Below are positions 21,201 through 33,000 of a DNA stretch of 64,000 nucleotides, piece after piece; the stretch's first letter is position 1, and each line of letters starts with the position of its first letter. The position numbers and the translations under genes were made by a program. The notes under the pieces are model-generated. The model was not told the origin of the DNA and made no database searches. It saw nothing but the letters and a program-made list of their open reading frames with translations. Origin of the DNA: Onchidella celtica (taxonomy: Eukaryota; Mollusca; Gastropoda; Systellommatophora; Onchidiidae); contig OZ007581.1 of assembly GCA_963931925.1 (NCBI GenBank), positions 16,672,450 through 16,736,449 of the forward strand, read 5' to 3'.

Positions 21201-22950
21201 TCCACTCTTCCACCATTTTAAATCTTGTTTTGTATGTGCATGTATCAGAAAATTGAATAAGCAAGGTAATATCTTGGCACGAGAAGTTTAAAGTGAATTA
21301 GATAGCAAACATCTAGTTTGAAAAAAAGAAAAAAACATTTTCATGGAAAAAATTGTCCTTGAGAGAAAGGACAACGAAAGCAATTTATGCTTACTATTCC
21401 ATTGAGAACTAAAAGAGAGAGAGAGAGAGAAAAAAAAACGAGAGGGGAAGAGAAAGGGAGAGAGGGAGAGAAGAATATTATGGGGTCTGGGATACAAAGA
21501 TATCAATTTAGAGGACATTTGAAATGTGTTGTGTTTTTTTTCTTAGTTTGCTTTAGTCACCTTCCATCCTGTTTTTGCACAGGCAGGGTTATCCCAGGTA
21601 ATGTCGGGTATCTCCCCTAGTAGATCTAGTAACTAAAAATTGAGCCATCCGTGCATCCTGAAGTTGAGAGTATGACTTCACAGTTTAGGTGAACAATTCA
21701 CTGATTGAAAGAATTTTCACGAAACCACCCACTTTACACAGTTTTTGGAGTTCAAAAATTAAGAACACGCGAGAAATAATAGCGAATTAAACATCAATCG
21801 TCCTATTCCATCAGATAATGACTCCAGAGACCCCTGCAGTCTGTGTATAGATGACGATATTGACTTTACACGCCCTCCTCAGACCTATAGCTATATTATG
21901 ACAGTGTTTTGAAGCTGTCAGTTTCTTTTGATTTTTCATCTTTGCCGACTGGTCACTGCTCTTCTGTTCTAGATTTCTCCTGAAGTGCATGTCATTGTTA
22001 TCATTTGTTAGGAATAGTGCTACAGATGTTTTTCTTCGCTTTTACTCTTCCCGCTTCATTTCCCGAAAGAGAGAATTTGATCATTTCTGTCTAAGAATAG
22101 TTTAGGAATCTTACTGTGTGTTGTGTGCGCTGGCATTTGTCCAGATACGTTGGTTGAAGGTCTTAATTCAATATCATACTTAAGTGAAAAAATCTAAAAT
22201 TAATTTATTGGGTAAAACATGTTCTTTGTTCACAGTTTGATTCTGAAAACTTCAATCCTTTCAATGTGCTTCACCCTAAACTAACAGTCCCGGGTTAGTG
22301 TGGTTTCCATAGAAGACAGAATACTGGTTACGCCTAGATGGATTTACTCATAGCAAAGTACTAACCCTTTCAGTTTTAAATTGCAAAAATGGTGTTCTTT
22401 AGCCATTTCGCCGTCACATTTAAACCTGGGCATGCGGTTGAATTTTTACTAAGAATACATCTGAACCACTTTCATTTGGTTGTCATCAGAATCGATGACA
22501 GACTGAACTTTCCGGGTATGAAACTTTTTTTTATTTTGTCACCTGAGATCTAATTATGGGAAATCAGACTCACGAAAAATGCAAGGATCAGCTGTGGTTG
22601 TTGCAGGGGCAAAATCAGACTATGGCTCGATTCCCTGGCAAATGAGACAAACATAGAATCCCGGCCCAAAACTGGAATCATCTATTTGATTTGAAGTGAT
22701 TAAATGTAAGCAAGAAGAAATCTCTCTTTCAAGGGGGGGGGGGGGGAGAGAAAGAGAGGGTGGAGAGAGTGTGAGGAGGACAGACAAAGACACAGAGAGA
22801 GAGCTAGAGAGAGAGAGCAATGGTATCCGGGATACAAAGATATTAGAGAGCACAAAGGGAGGGAGTAAGAGACGGGGACGAAATAGTAAGCTCACTACTA
22901 AATCAGTAAACGTCACGGCCAGAACAGCCGTATCTTTTAATTAACTTATT
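18251..22950. other. Spacer, no gene supported
   Basis: I see no conserved exons. Low-complexity stretches include poly-C at 19503-19516, a GA tract at 19660-19690, a GAT/ATG-rich run at 20160-20270, a CA-rich run at 20840-20950, and GA-rich runs at 21412-21475 and 22730-22830. The two GA runs are both followed by GGGATACAAAGATAT, so they share a repeat. 18250-19150 is unlike its surroundings (CCATGGAAAGGCCGCCAT, TCGCGGTCACAGCGCGACC) and could be an old transposon, but no ends were found. Confidence 0.4.
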
Positions 22951-22964
22951 TTCACACTACGGGT

Positions 22965-23490
22965 CCTTACAAAATACATGGATGTGACGTTTAAAGCTGA
23001 TTTTCGACCAGCACTGTGTGAAGAAAGTTTTAGGAAAGGCGAAGAACGAAGGCGGGGTGAAGTAGGCACCGAGTGAAAGTTTCGATCACACTTTTTGATT
23101 CTACCGGTACTTGTCGAAAATGCGTCTCTGTTTTTTTTTTGCGGCTCAAAATTTTTTAGGCAGTGGCTAGGTTTACGGCAGATTACGCTCATACCCCAAT
23201 AGAAAAAAACAAAGAAAGAAAGCCCTGCTGTACGAACGGGAGTAAAGCCGAACAAAGAAAAATGGTGAGTTGTATTCACCGGCTGCCGTAACCGTAGCCA
23301 CTGCCAATTTTTTAATATAAATAATAGTCAAGACTGATTTTTGTTCAAAATGAATGTGTCCACGTAACTCTTCGTTAAAAACTGATGCAGTACACCAAGT
23401 TTCAAAAATTTTTATGGCGTAGTCGCGAAGTTTTAGCTGCTTACAGGTTCACCCTCTAGTTCAATTATAGTAAGACTAGATGAGCTACCG
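22965..23490. repeat. Repeat family R1, copy 1, split by a hAT MITE
   Basis: CGACCAGCACTGTGTGAAG, AAAATGCGTCTCTG, TCAAGACTGATTTTTGTTC and TTCACCCTCTAG are shared with 46705-47002. The last piece also occurs reversed at 53240-53290. It is non-coding. The type is unknown and the ends are not fixed. Confidence 0.65.
23159..23306. mobile_element. hAT MITE with 8-bp target duplication
   Basis: A 148-bp element starts GGCAGTGGCTAGGTTTACGG and ends CCGTAACCGTAGCCACTGCC plus A, long imperfect inverted repeats of hAT type. It is flanked by ATTTTTTA at 23151-23158 and 23307-23314. It is inserted in repeat R1, whose other copy (46705-47002) lacks it. It has no coding capacity. Confidence 0.8.
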
Positions 23491-24143
23491 GGCATTGCCC
23501 AGAATAAACAATCATGTGATCCCCCCCCCCCCCACTCTCTCTAGTATAATAAAAGTAATAAACTACAGTCTTGTTTCAGATTTCATGCGCACCAGAACAC
23601 TACGCACCACACTGAACGCTTGATACGGTTACTTTTTATGACATGCACGGTACTATATATTACGAAACAAACATGCAAATATGCAGATGTTACATAGCAA
23701 TAAACATTGATATTTTTTAAAGATACATGCTTGAAGTAAACCACTTTTAATTATAGCCATCATCTTCCTTATCTCAATTGTCACCTTCCTGCTAAATTTA
23801 AGGCCTGAAGAGTGTATAGTTTGGTCAGATAGTCATGCCAAAGGTTGCGAGTTACTGAAATTAGTGAAATATATAAACTTTTTTTTTTCTTTACGTCAAC
23901 TTCTCTCTACTCCACGCTATGACTTAACCGTAGGCAATTACCAACGGCGTATGGCTAAGATTAATTGGCCCTGTGGTGTGGTCTGGGTGCTAAGATTTTG
24001 GCCCTGTCGTGTGACCAAGATGGTCCTCTCGTGGCACTTACCGTTATCTTGTGCATTACGCTCAGCCTACTAGAAAATTATCGCGTGAGATAACTCGAAT
24101 CCCATTCTCCGCCTGTCCAGGAGTACACCAGGTGAAGAAGACA
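23491..24143. other. Spacer, no gene seen
   Basis: Contains a C-run at 23521-23533 and a 69-codon plus-strand frame (23864-24073) without recognisable features. Confidence 0.5.
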
Positions 24144-24420
24144 TTAAAAATGTTCATTTGTGTATGAGATATTAAACCCCAGTTCATGCTTGCCGGGAGA
24201 CTGAGATAGACGGATACACATCGAGCTTGAGTTTATGGGTTGGCATTCTTCATTCACACAGGTAAGATCCCAAATTTCATGATGATCTGGATTTAGTCTA
24301 CCATCCATTGGGCTTTGGAAAATAAGGATGTTCATCTACGAATGATAACGCGCTTTTTGTGTGCGATGAAGGAAAGACAGTATATTCATTAAGTACAGTG
24401 TAGATCTAGGAACTAATATG
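24144..24420 (-). other. Duplicated block at the start of unit B, possible minus-strand exon
   Basis: 24225-24415 matches 51890-52085. On the minus strand both copies keep an open stretch that starts MNILIFQS and includes NPDHHEIWDLT and VNEECQ. The two copies differ there by only three bases over about 95, one silent and two replacing. No domain is recognised, and frame keeping could reflect youth. A GGTAAGAT on the plus strand could instead be a donor. Confidence 0.35.
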
Positions 24421-24510
24421 CACTAGTTTTGCAATTCACCCTTATGGTTGAACAAGCATAAAAGCTCGCTCCGCGCAGACCCCCGACCACTGCCATGCCA
24501 CTTCACTTGC

Positions 24511-24768
<258 letters not shown>

Positions 24769-24814
24769 AAAGTTTCATTCTCTGTCTGGGAGATGGGGGG
24801 AGACAACAACAAAA

Positions 24815-25020
24815 TCCTTATCCGAGAAGACTGGGTACTCGATCCTACAACCCCCCCCCCTCCCCACCCCACCTACCCACCCCCCCCTCCCCACAGGATC
24901 AGGAACACGAAAATATGAGAAAAACCCCAAACTTCCAACGTGCCCGCACCGGCCGGGTTCTGAACCCGGTACCCTTGGCATGAGAGGCGAACATCTTGCC
25001 TCTAGACCACCTTGTCCCCG
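24815..25020 (-). mobile_element. tRNA-derived SINE copy with intact head, antisense
   Basis: On the minus strand the head starts at about 25020 with an A-box-like GGTGGTCTAGAGGC, then CGCCTCTCATGCC and a B-box-like GGGTTCAGAACCCGG, followed by the body shared with 1844-2398 and 25434-25917. A C-rich stretch of about 40 bp at 24850-24893 is inserted or expanded in the body. The copy stops at TCGGATAAGG and so lacks its 3' tail. Confidence 0.8.
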
Positions 25021-25094
25021 TTTTCTACTCGCCGTGTCAATGCCTGTCCACCTGTCTGTACAATACCATCTCCCCATCGTCTCCCAATTTCCCA

Positions 25095-25433
25095 GTTACA
25101 AATTATGTGTCATTCTGTTTATTTTTTAATACGAATTTTACAGAACAAATTTTGCCCAGCTGGGTTCTCCTTTGATGAGCTTTTTGTCTCCGTGGGGTTT
25201 CGTGTCCCCCTCAAGGCTTTTGTCTGTATCCTGAGAAACATTGCCTCAAGACAGTAGAAATTGCATATGATCCATAATTTCATTCACGTTTCTGGTCAAC
25301 TCAAAAAGCAGCAACAAATTAAAGTCACTAGAATATTGTGAATAATATTAATAATAAGGTGCTCATTAGAGAGACTGCACAGCTGTGTGAAAGAAATGGA
25401 GTTGTTCCTCAACCGCCTGCTGCAAGGATGGAA
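25095..25433. promoter_or_regulatory. Conserved upstream flank of UBL gene B
   Basis: It aligns with 1560-1843 plus 2411-2520 and with 54210-54600. It includes the open frame 25144-25257 described for unit A. It is probably 5' untranslated or promoter sequence, now split from the first exon by a SINE. Confidence 0.45.
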
Positions 25434-25917
25434 TGGAACACCGTGGTCTGTGATCTATAGGCAAGGGGCTCGCCTCTCATGGCGATGGCATTGGGTTCAA
25501 ATCCCGGTCGGTGCAGGCATGTTGGAATTTTAGGATTTTTCTCATATTTTACTGTCCCTGATCCTATAGGAGGTAGGATCGAGTACCTAGTCTTCTCAGA
25601 TAAGGACGAAAATCTCGGAGTGCCCATGTGCACGTTGCGCACGTTAATGATACCTTGGCAGTTGGAAATCGAAAAGAGCAGGCCGAACAGGCCGCTGCCA
25701 GGAAGAAATTAAATAAAATTCATCTCTACCATTCCCCTCCCTCCTCCCTCATCTCTCCCCCCCCACCCCCCATCCCTCCGCAAAAAAAACACCCAACCCG
25801 CCGATCGGCCCTACACTGTGGCAACGACGAGCCTGCTCCGGTTGTAACTGGGCTGCAATGACACAAAGGCAAATTTCCCAATTGGGATTAAAGAACTATA
25901 TAAAATACAAAATACAA
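25434..25917 (+). mobile_element. tRNA-derived SINE copy, sense
   Basis: A-box-like CGTGGTCTGTGATCTATAGG, B-box-like GGGTTCAAATCCCGG, then the shared body, a C/T-rich stretch, and a 3' end GGGATTAAAGAACTATATAA with ACAAAAT-type tail repeats. Its 3' end differs from that of the copy at 1844-2398, so two SINE subfamilies or tail types are present. It lies between the conserved upstream block and exon 1 of gene B. Confidence 0.8.
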
Positions 25918-26011
25918 AATTCTGTCATTTGTCAACACAAAGCATTTCTTTTTCTAAAACAGTACCATCTGTGCATTAGAATAGCAACCGCATGCATATA
26001 CAGGTAACGGT

Positions 26012-26769
26012 ATGGAAAATTGGAAGGCATTTTGTCCAGATCCGGTCGATGGTAAGTTGTTGATGTTAGTGCTTGAGTGGCTTACATGACCAGGGGCGAT
26101 ATGCATGGAAAAACGTATAAGTCTATACGCGTTTAGTCCCTAACTGCGGTTAGCTATACGCACACTATGCGCGTTTATCTTTTATCCGCTCTTGGTATGC
26201 ACGAAGCACTAAACGGGTCCGTTTAACTAACAGCGCATAATCCAATGTTCTATATTTAGATATCGGGAAAACGTGTTTGACTCCAATATTTTTGTCAGTG
26301 CTCTACAGTGCGTTGTTTAAGCTATAGGCAAGATGGATCTACGAGTAAATCTAAAAGAGACAATATCGATGAACTGGCAGTTCAGAAACTGCAGTTGGCA
26401 AAAATAAATCAAGCCAAAGTTCAATTAGAGATGGACAAATTGACAGTGGAGAAAGAAAAATTACTCCTAGAGGTGGAAATGATAAAGGAACAAAAACTTC
26501 TTACAGGGATCAAAAGAACAAATGCCCAGCTTAAACAAGCAGTCTTGTATTTGAAATTGAGAAAGGGAGAGAGGGAAATGGGCGAGGATTGGGCTCCAGC
26601 TAATGTCACCCTTGACATCTTTGAACATCGCACACCCTAGTTTGTATGAATTTCATGTCATCTTTTGAAAATATGTTTCTAACAATTTGAAATAAAGTTG
26701 ATAACAATATTGTTGTTTTTTTTATTAATCTTGAGTATTGGGTGTTGATTATTATTATTATTATTATTA

Positions 26770-26803
<34 letters not shown>

Positions 26804-27670
26804 GTCCAATTGTTTCAGGACCAAATTTATCATCTCCCCCTTTTTTGACACATACACATATGTTAGAAAGATAATGACCACCCCTTCCATCAATGATAAA
26901 TATGCTCTGAAAATCTTATTAGTCTAACACAAAAGCTCGGAGGAAAATATAACATATTTTTAGAGTTCAAATACTTTACTCCACCACAATGGAAGAAAAC
27001 CCAAGGTTATGCTAGGTAATATGTATGTGCTCAATCTCTCAGTGATTCAAAAATAGTTTGCAATCAGTCTACGTCTGGCAGCAGCTCCTGCAGCATTTCG
27101 GACCCGTTCAGTCAGTCTGGCACTGACAGCAGCCGATTCTTCCTGATCATAGGTATTGTCGTTGGGCTGTGAGGCAATGTCGAAAGTCATTTCATCATCG
27201 CTTTCATCACTGTCGGAGTCTGCAGAATGGACATTTAAGCGTCGACAACGATTATGTAGAGCAACACAAACCATAATTATCTTGTATGCCTTTGTGGGCT
27301 GTACTCGAAGACGTCGCAAACAATGCCACCGTCTTTTCAGAACACCAATTGATCTTTCAATTATTGATCTTGCCGAACTGTGCCTAGCATTATACGCCCT
27401 CTCATTAGCTGTTGTTGGATTTGCAAGCGGTGTGAACAGCCACTCACGTAACATGTAAGCACTGTCGCCAAGAATTATTCCATCAAGTGGCTTCTGAGCA
27501 CTTTCAAATGCTTCAAAGAGAGGACTTTCACATAATATTCGTGCATCATGTACACTCCCGGGCCATTTAGAGATGCAGTGAATGAACACAAGGTCGGCAT
27601 CGCAGATAAGCTGAAAAAAAATTAAATAGAATAGATTTAGACACCTCTCTCCCCCCTCTCTCTTTATTCA

Positions 27671-27749
<79 letters not shown>

Positions 27750-29356
27750 GCAGACACACACAAACCAGACACAGACACACATACAATTTAGGCCTAAACT
27801 GAAACTAAAAACGTACCTGTACATTCATTGAATGATAGCCTTTTCTGTTTACAAATTCGTGTTCCTATTCATAAGGAGCTTGGATGAGAATCTGTGATCC
27901 GTCCACACAGCCCACTACATTGGGAAAAACCGTACTGGGTGAATATTTTCTTCTTTGTCTCATCTGCTTCCTCCTGATTTGGCCAGCGTATATGGCGATG
28001 GGCAGTTAGGAACAAAGCATTGATAACCCGCGTAACAGCCCTACTTACTGTAGCTTGATCTACCCCAATAAGTTCACCACACACGTCTTGAAAACTTGAA
28101 GAAGCAAAATATCGTAAAGTTACCAACACTTGAAGTAGTGGATTTGGAGAGTTCTTACGATTTGCAATAGTTATCACATCCGTGATTTCATTTGCAATAT
28201 CCAAAATATCCAGTCGCCTAAATCTAAATTTTCTATAAAGTTCAATATCATCAAACACTTCGAAAGGGTGCGTTTTGTCCCTAAACACTCTGTCTCGTCT
28301 TTAAAGTCTTCTCTGTCTCAGTCTAAGAATATGTAAAGTCGCCATCTTCAGCCACTAACTAAACGCGTATAGCCGACTTAAACGCAGTGAGAACGTCCAA
28401 TAAAGTTATACGGGTTTTGGAAATGAAGTCATGCTAACCGCTGCTTCGTGCATACGACTTTTTCGGGAATCCCTCACCTTATACGGAATTTTATACGCGG
28501 ATAGGAGATAAACGCGTTTAGTCAGCTTCATGCATATCGGCCCAGGCAGAGTTTATGCAACTAAATAATTTTAAAAAACTAACATCTGTGATACCAATGT
28601 TTGTCTTGTTTCCTAAAAAATCATACTATTAATCTTTGCTTTGCATATTGAACATACCAAAACAAAACAAAATGAAATTCATCTTTCAAGAGATAGTTTA
28701 TACAGCTAACCTTCAAAGCCAAATGAAGTTAGAATCTGATACATGTATGTAAAGTGGGGAAAACTCAAGCATTTGGATTTAATTGTATAGGCAATGTGAG
28801 AGGGGAGGGTAGATACAGGCTGCTGAAGTAGAACTCTTTTAGACATTCTGTCATGGAAAGTTCTTAAGGATCCTGCATGCCGTTGAAGCTGAGTGACCAC
28901 CGAGTAAAACATTGTTTAGCAACAGAACTCAAGTTACTTAATTGAAAAAAAAGCCCTTCACATATTATTATTGATATGTTACTTTATTAGGGGAATGCTG
29001 TATGTAAAACTCAATGTGTGTCCTTTTTTCTTTTCCTTTACAGTTTCTCAGGAGCCAGAGTGGGGTTTGTATCTCGAGTTGCTTTTTATCTTCTACAGCT
29101 CACGGAGGTAACTTTTAGATCAGTTCCTGTATAAAACGATGGTTATCTAAAGTTTTAAAGAAAAAAAGCAGTGACTTCCGTATCCTTTACATCCTTTCCT
29201 TTTCAGTGCTAGTTTGGCGGCCAGGAGATGTTTTTGATGTAAAACTATTGGTTTTCTAAGCTTTTGGTTGGAATAACAGTCACTTTTTTTGGATATTTTG
29301 TTCTACATTTGGCTAATAATTCTTATGATTCTTCTTCCATTATATGAATGGGTTGG

Positions 29357-29393
<37 letters not shown>

Positions 29394-29968
29394 TTTTATA
29401 TTGTAAGTTCAATTGAACAAAATCAATACAAATGTGCTCCACAGATGTGAGTGCCCTGAAAGTGATTTTCATCCCGGTTATGTTGAAATCTTTATCAAAT
29501 TATACTTTATTTTAATTACTGTGAATATTTCATGTTCATTATACTGAATTCGTTTTTCTGAAGTTGTTCTTTGTCAAATTTCAGTGAAGCTGACACTGAC
29601 TTTCATCAAGTTGAAAATTTGGCATGAACTTCCGAGTGGTTTGGAAATCGGAAGGGGAATGTCTGTTGACCCCTATGATTCTGTAAGAGGAGTTTTTCCG
29701 AGTCCACTACGTGAAATTCGTAATGCAAGGACCTTCATCAAGTTGAAAATTTTGCATGAACTGCCGAGTGGTTCGGAAGTCGAAAGGGAAATGACTGTTG
29801 ACCCCCATCAGTCTGTAAGTGGAGTTTTTCTGAATCTATCATGCTTTACTCGTAATGCCCAGTTTCGTCTTTAATATCCACTGAAGCAGGGCTCTACAAA
29901 TACAATTACTGTTGTTGTTGTTTTCGCCACTCTATAATCTCTGTGACTAATGTGTGTGTGTGTGTGTG

Positions 29969-30007
<39 letters not shown>

Positions 30008-33000
30008 AGGTCAGGTCAGAAACATCTGCTACTGGTAACATGTAATCCAGTACAACCTGTTCCATGAACTGGTACGCTAGCATGGTATCAGTGGGCGTGC
30101 ACCTGTCGGTGCAAACGGCCAGGGCGGAGGAGGTTTCATCTAACCCAACGGCCACATGCTAGGGCACAATGTGACCCTCAGTATTTGAGTCCTTCATATT
30201 TGCCCCCGGTAGCGGTGTGGTCATAGGCTTGTTTGCCTAAATCACAGACGAAGAATTGAGCAAACTTCCCGGACGCAGCTTCGAAGCTGGCGGCAGCAGG
30301 CCAGTGGTTGATTGATAGGGCAGATGGCAATATACCGTCACTCTGGCCTGGATATCGTGACACAGAGCATCCACCAGCATTGGTGTTCTTTGGTTTGGGT
30401 CTTTCACCCTAGTCAGTTGGGACTGCGAGGCTGTGGAGTAGCCTACAGGCAGCCGGTCAGGCAATATGACTGTCCCTCTGGCATCCTCCTGCACCTGGAT
30501 ACATTTCCAGTCGTCTTGACCTTGTCTTGCCACTTGGATAAGTTGTGTCCAGGCGAGAGAGTGAGTCTGATGTTTGCGCAGCTCTTTTTCACTAAAAACA
30601 AACTCTTTGCGCCAGTCTTAACACTCACCTCGTCTTCTTTCATCTTTGCATTCGTCTTCTTTCCTCTCAAAATTCCAACGGCGATGGGCGAGTGCGGTGG
30701 CAGCAGGTTTGGATAGACTGGAAGCTGTTAGCACAGACCTACACGTTGGTGGCTGTGGGCTATGGTCGCTTCATCGTCGATTGAAGTGGAGGCGTGGGGA
30801 GGCAGCACCCACAGTAGCTGAGCAGCCTTATTTAAGGATAGCACTGCTCACCTCAACTGAGGAAGGGGCTAGAAAAGGTGCCCTAAAGAAAGCCCACTTC
30901 ACATCACCCTGACTGGTATACCGCGACCAGTGGGGATCCCTTTTTGCGGTCGAAACAAAAAGAAATTCAGCTTACTCAGGCTAGGAGCCTGGAATATACG
31001 CACACTACAGGACAACTCAAACAACCCGGAAAGACGCACTGCACTTATTGCCATTGAGCTCAGCAGGTACAACCTGGACATAGCGGCACTCAGTGAGACC
31101 AGACTCCCTGATAGTGGCCAACTCAAAGAGCTCAGTGGTGGATGTTACGATTTGGGGTATGCCCTCAAATGTTACGGGGTGGTATATTATGGAATTTAGG
31201 TGTTCGACTGCATTTAATAAATATCGAGAGGTTTTACAAATTACTCTGCCATCCCATGCCACATACACTAATAACAATTTCGAGTAAGTTATATCAAGGA
31301 CCTTGTAGGGCCACAAATTTATTACTTAAAATTCCTAACAATTTCGTCTATCTTACATATTAAAAAGACAACAGCAGCATCAAATGAAAATACTATAATA
31401 CATAACTAGAAGTCTCCTCTAGATACTTAAAAGATTAGAAAATCCATATCATTCTGACTCATTCACAGTTTACTTAGTAATTATTTATCTTCAGAAATAT
31501 ATCTGCCTACTATCTCACAAATAATATTCTTATGTCTCAGACGACAATATTAACTCAGTAAATTACTTATAAAGGATCAAACCGTCAAGACACACTGACG
31601 TAGTTAAGATAGATCTAGATCTGCTCTACGATGGGCTGGCAATCCCCAGCCTCATCCAGACACATCAATTACAATTTACAAATGTGTATACCAGTCACTC
31701 ATTCTAGATCTTAATTGCAAGTAAAAACATTATAGTCTTGCATCCTTTGGTAGCACTTCTACTGGAAAATTAGGGTCAGATTCACGTCATCGTCGACGCA
31801 CTGTCTCGAAACTTACGATTGGTTCCCTGAAACGATATCAGGGAACTGGAGAAAATAGCTGTGGGCAAATTCCATTGTCTATCAAGGACATAAACATGTC
31901 TTTAACAGTCTTATGATTCTCTCAGGCCGAATCTAGCCGACGCCCTCGCAGAAGGAAAGGATCTGCATGGAGTGGAGTAAACCTAAAGATGGCTTCGCTT
32001 ATATCTTCTGCAACCCCCAGCCAACTGCTCAAATTTGATTGGTGCATCCATTTCGAGCTCAGCTCGCAGTCTATTAATAGTAACAGACAAAGTTAAATTA
32101 GTATGTCAAAAGCTTTCGCAAAGTCTCTCCACCCTCTACGTTTTATGTACGAATTTATTCACTCCTTATTCGCCCCGTCTTCCCTTGCTAAAGTACACCC
32201 AAACCACGGGGTCAAAAACTGCACCGTCACTGTTAATTTATCCATTCGTTCTATCTTGCCCCACCTTCTTTCCATCTCTAAGAAAAAGCGTTTCAAAAAC
32301 AAACCGTCCACGGGAATAGTTCAAGGACGTTTGCACTGGCCAAAATCAATGATGACATGAAATAAACAAAGCGTGACCCAGCACGGCAATTCAAATCCTA
32401 ACCCTGACATATCCCCCACCCCAGTGAAAATTTTAAGAAAAATTTACACGATAAGATCCAAGAAATCCCACAGTTATTGTGGTAGGGGCTTAAGTAGTAC
32501 TGTAGAAAGATGAGCCTTAAGCTTGAGAAAAAAAATCTAACTAAGAACGTGCATATTGGATGGACAAAAAGCATACAATTATTGATGCCACGTTCTATAG
32601 AATTTATCCTATTTAAACATTCTTACTGCACACAATCAAAATTCTGAGAACATTTATAACAATAATGAGTATATCACTGTATAGTGCTGGGTTAAAGTAT
32701 AACTATTATCAAATAATGAAGCCTTACTGAAGGAATAGGCTTATAATTATATAGTCAACACACCCAATTGCTCCTTATATACACATTCACACACAATATA
32801 TTGTTAATTAAAATACTGTGGTATCCAATGGCAGCAGTAGCTCTGGTAGCTTGGTTTGCCATGTCTCCATCTCATTGACCCGCTGACAAGGGCGTCAGGT
32901 TTGCCAGAAGTTCAGGTCACAGTCAGGAATGTCGCTGGTGGAAAGAGGATATTCACAAAAAAGGATTGTAAAAATGGTTCATAAAGTAATGAACAAGATA

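Larger units (their letters stand above)
26094..28542 (-). mobile_element. PIF/Harbinger DNA transposon with 3-bp target duplication
   Basis: A 2449-bp element. The left end GGGCGATATGCATG and the right end (reverse complement GGCCGATATGCATG) are terminal inverted repeats. CAG flanks it at 26091-26093 and 28543-28545, and the empty site in unit C reads TGACCAGGCAGAG. It carries a Harbinger transposase on the minus strand and a coiled-coil partner fragment on the plus strand. Subterminal sequence is rich in TATACGCGTTTA-type words on both sides. It sits in intron 1 of UBL gene B. It is broken: see the transposase entry. Confidence 0.9.

Noticed and set aside
24815-25020. A genuine tRNA gene
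   Set aside because: A- and B-boxes are present, but the sequence continues into a SINE body repeated at 1844-2398 and 25434-25917, and the cloverleaf 3' half is not intact.
26606-26927. Ile-rich frames around 26.75 kb
   Set aside because: Produced by the ATT repeat inside the Harbinger element.
29734-29814. The second exon 3 copy as a separately spliced exon
   Set aside because: Its upstream bases (ATGCAAGG) give no polypyrimidine tract and no AG in the needed phase. Read-through from the first copy is the only consistent use.
30312-30716. 134-codon frame upstream of the LINE endonuclease as a first LINE ORF
   Set aside because: No gag-like, zinc-knuckle or RNA-binding features; it lies in the 5' untranslated part and another frame overlaps it. 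Not supported.
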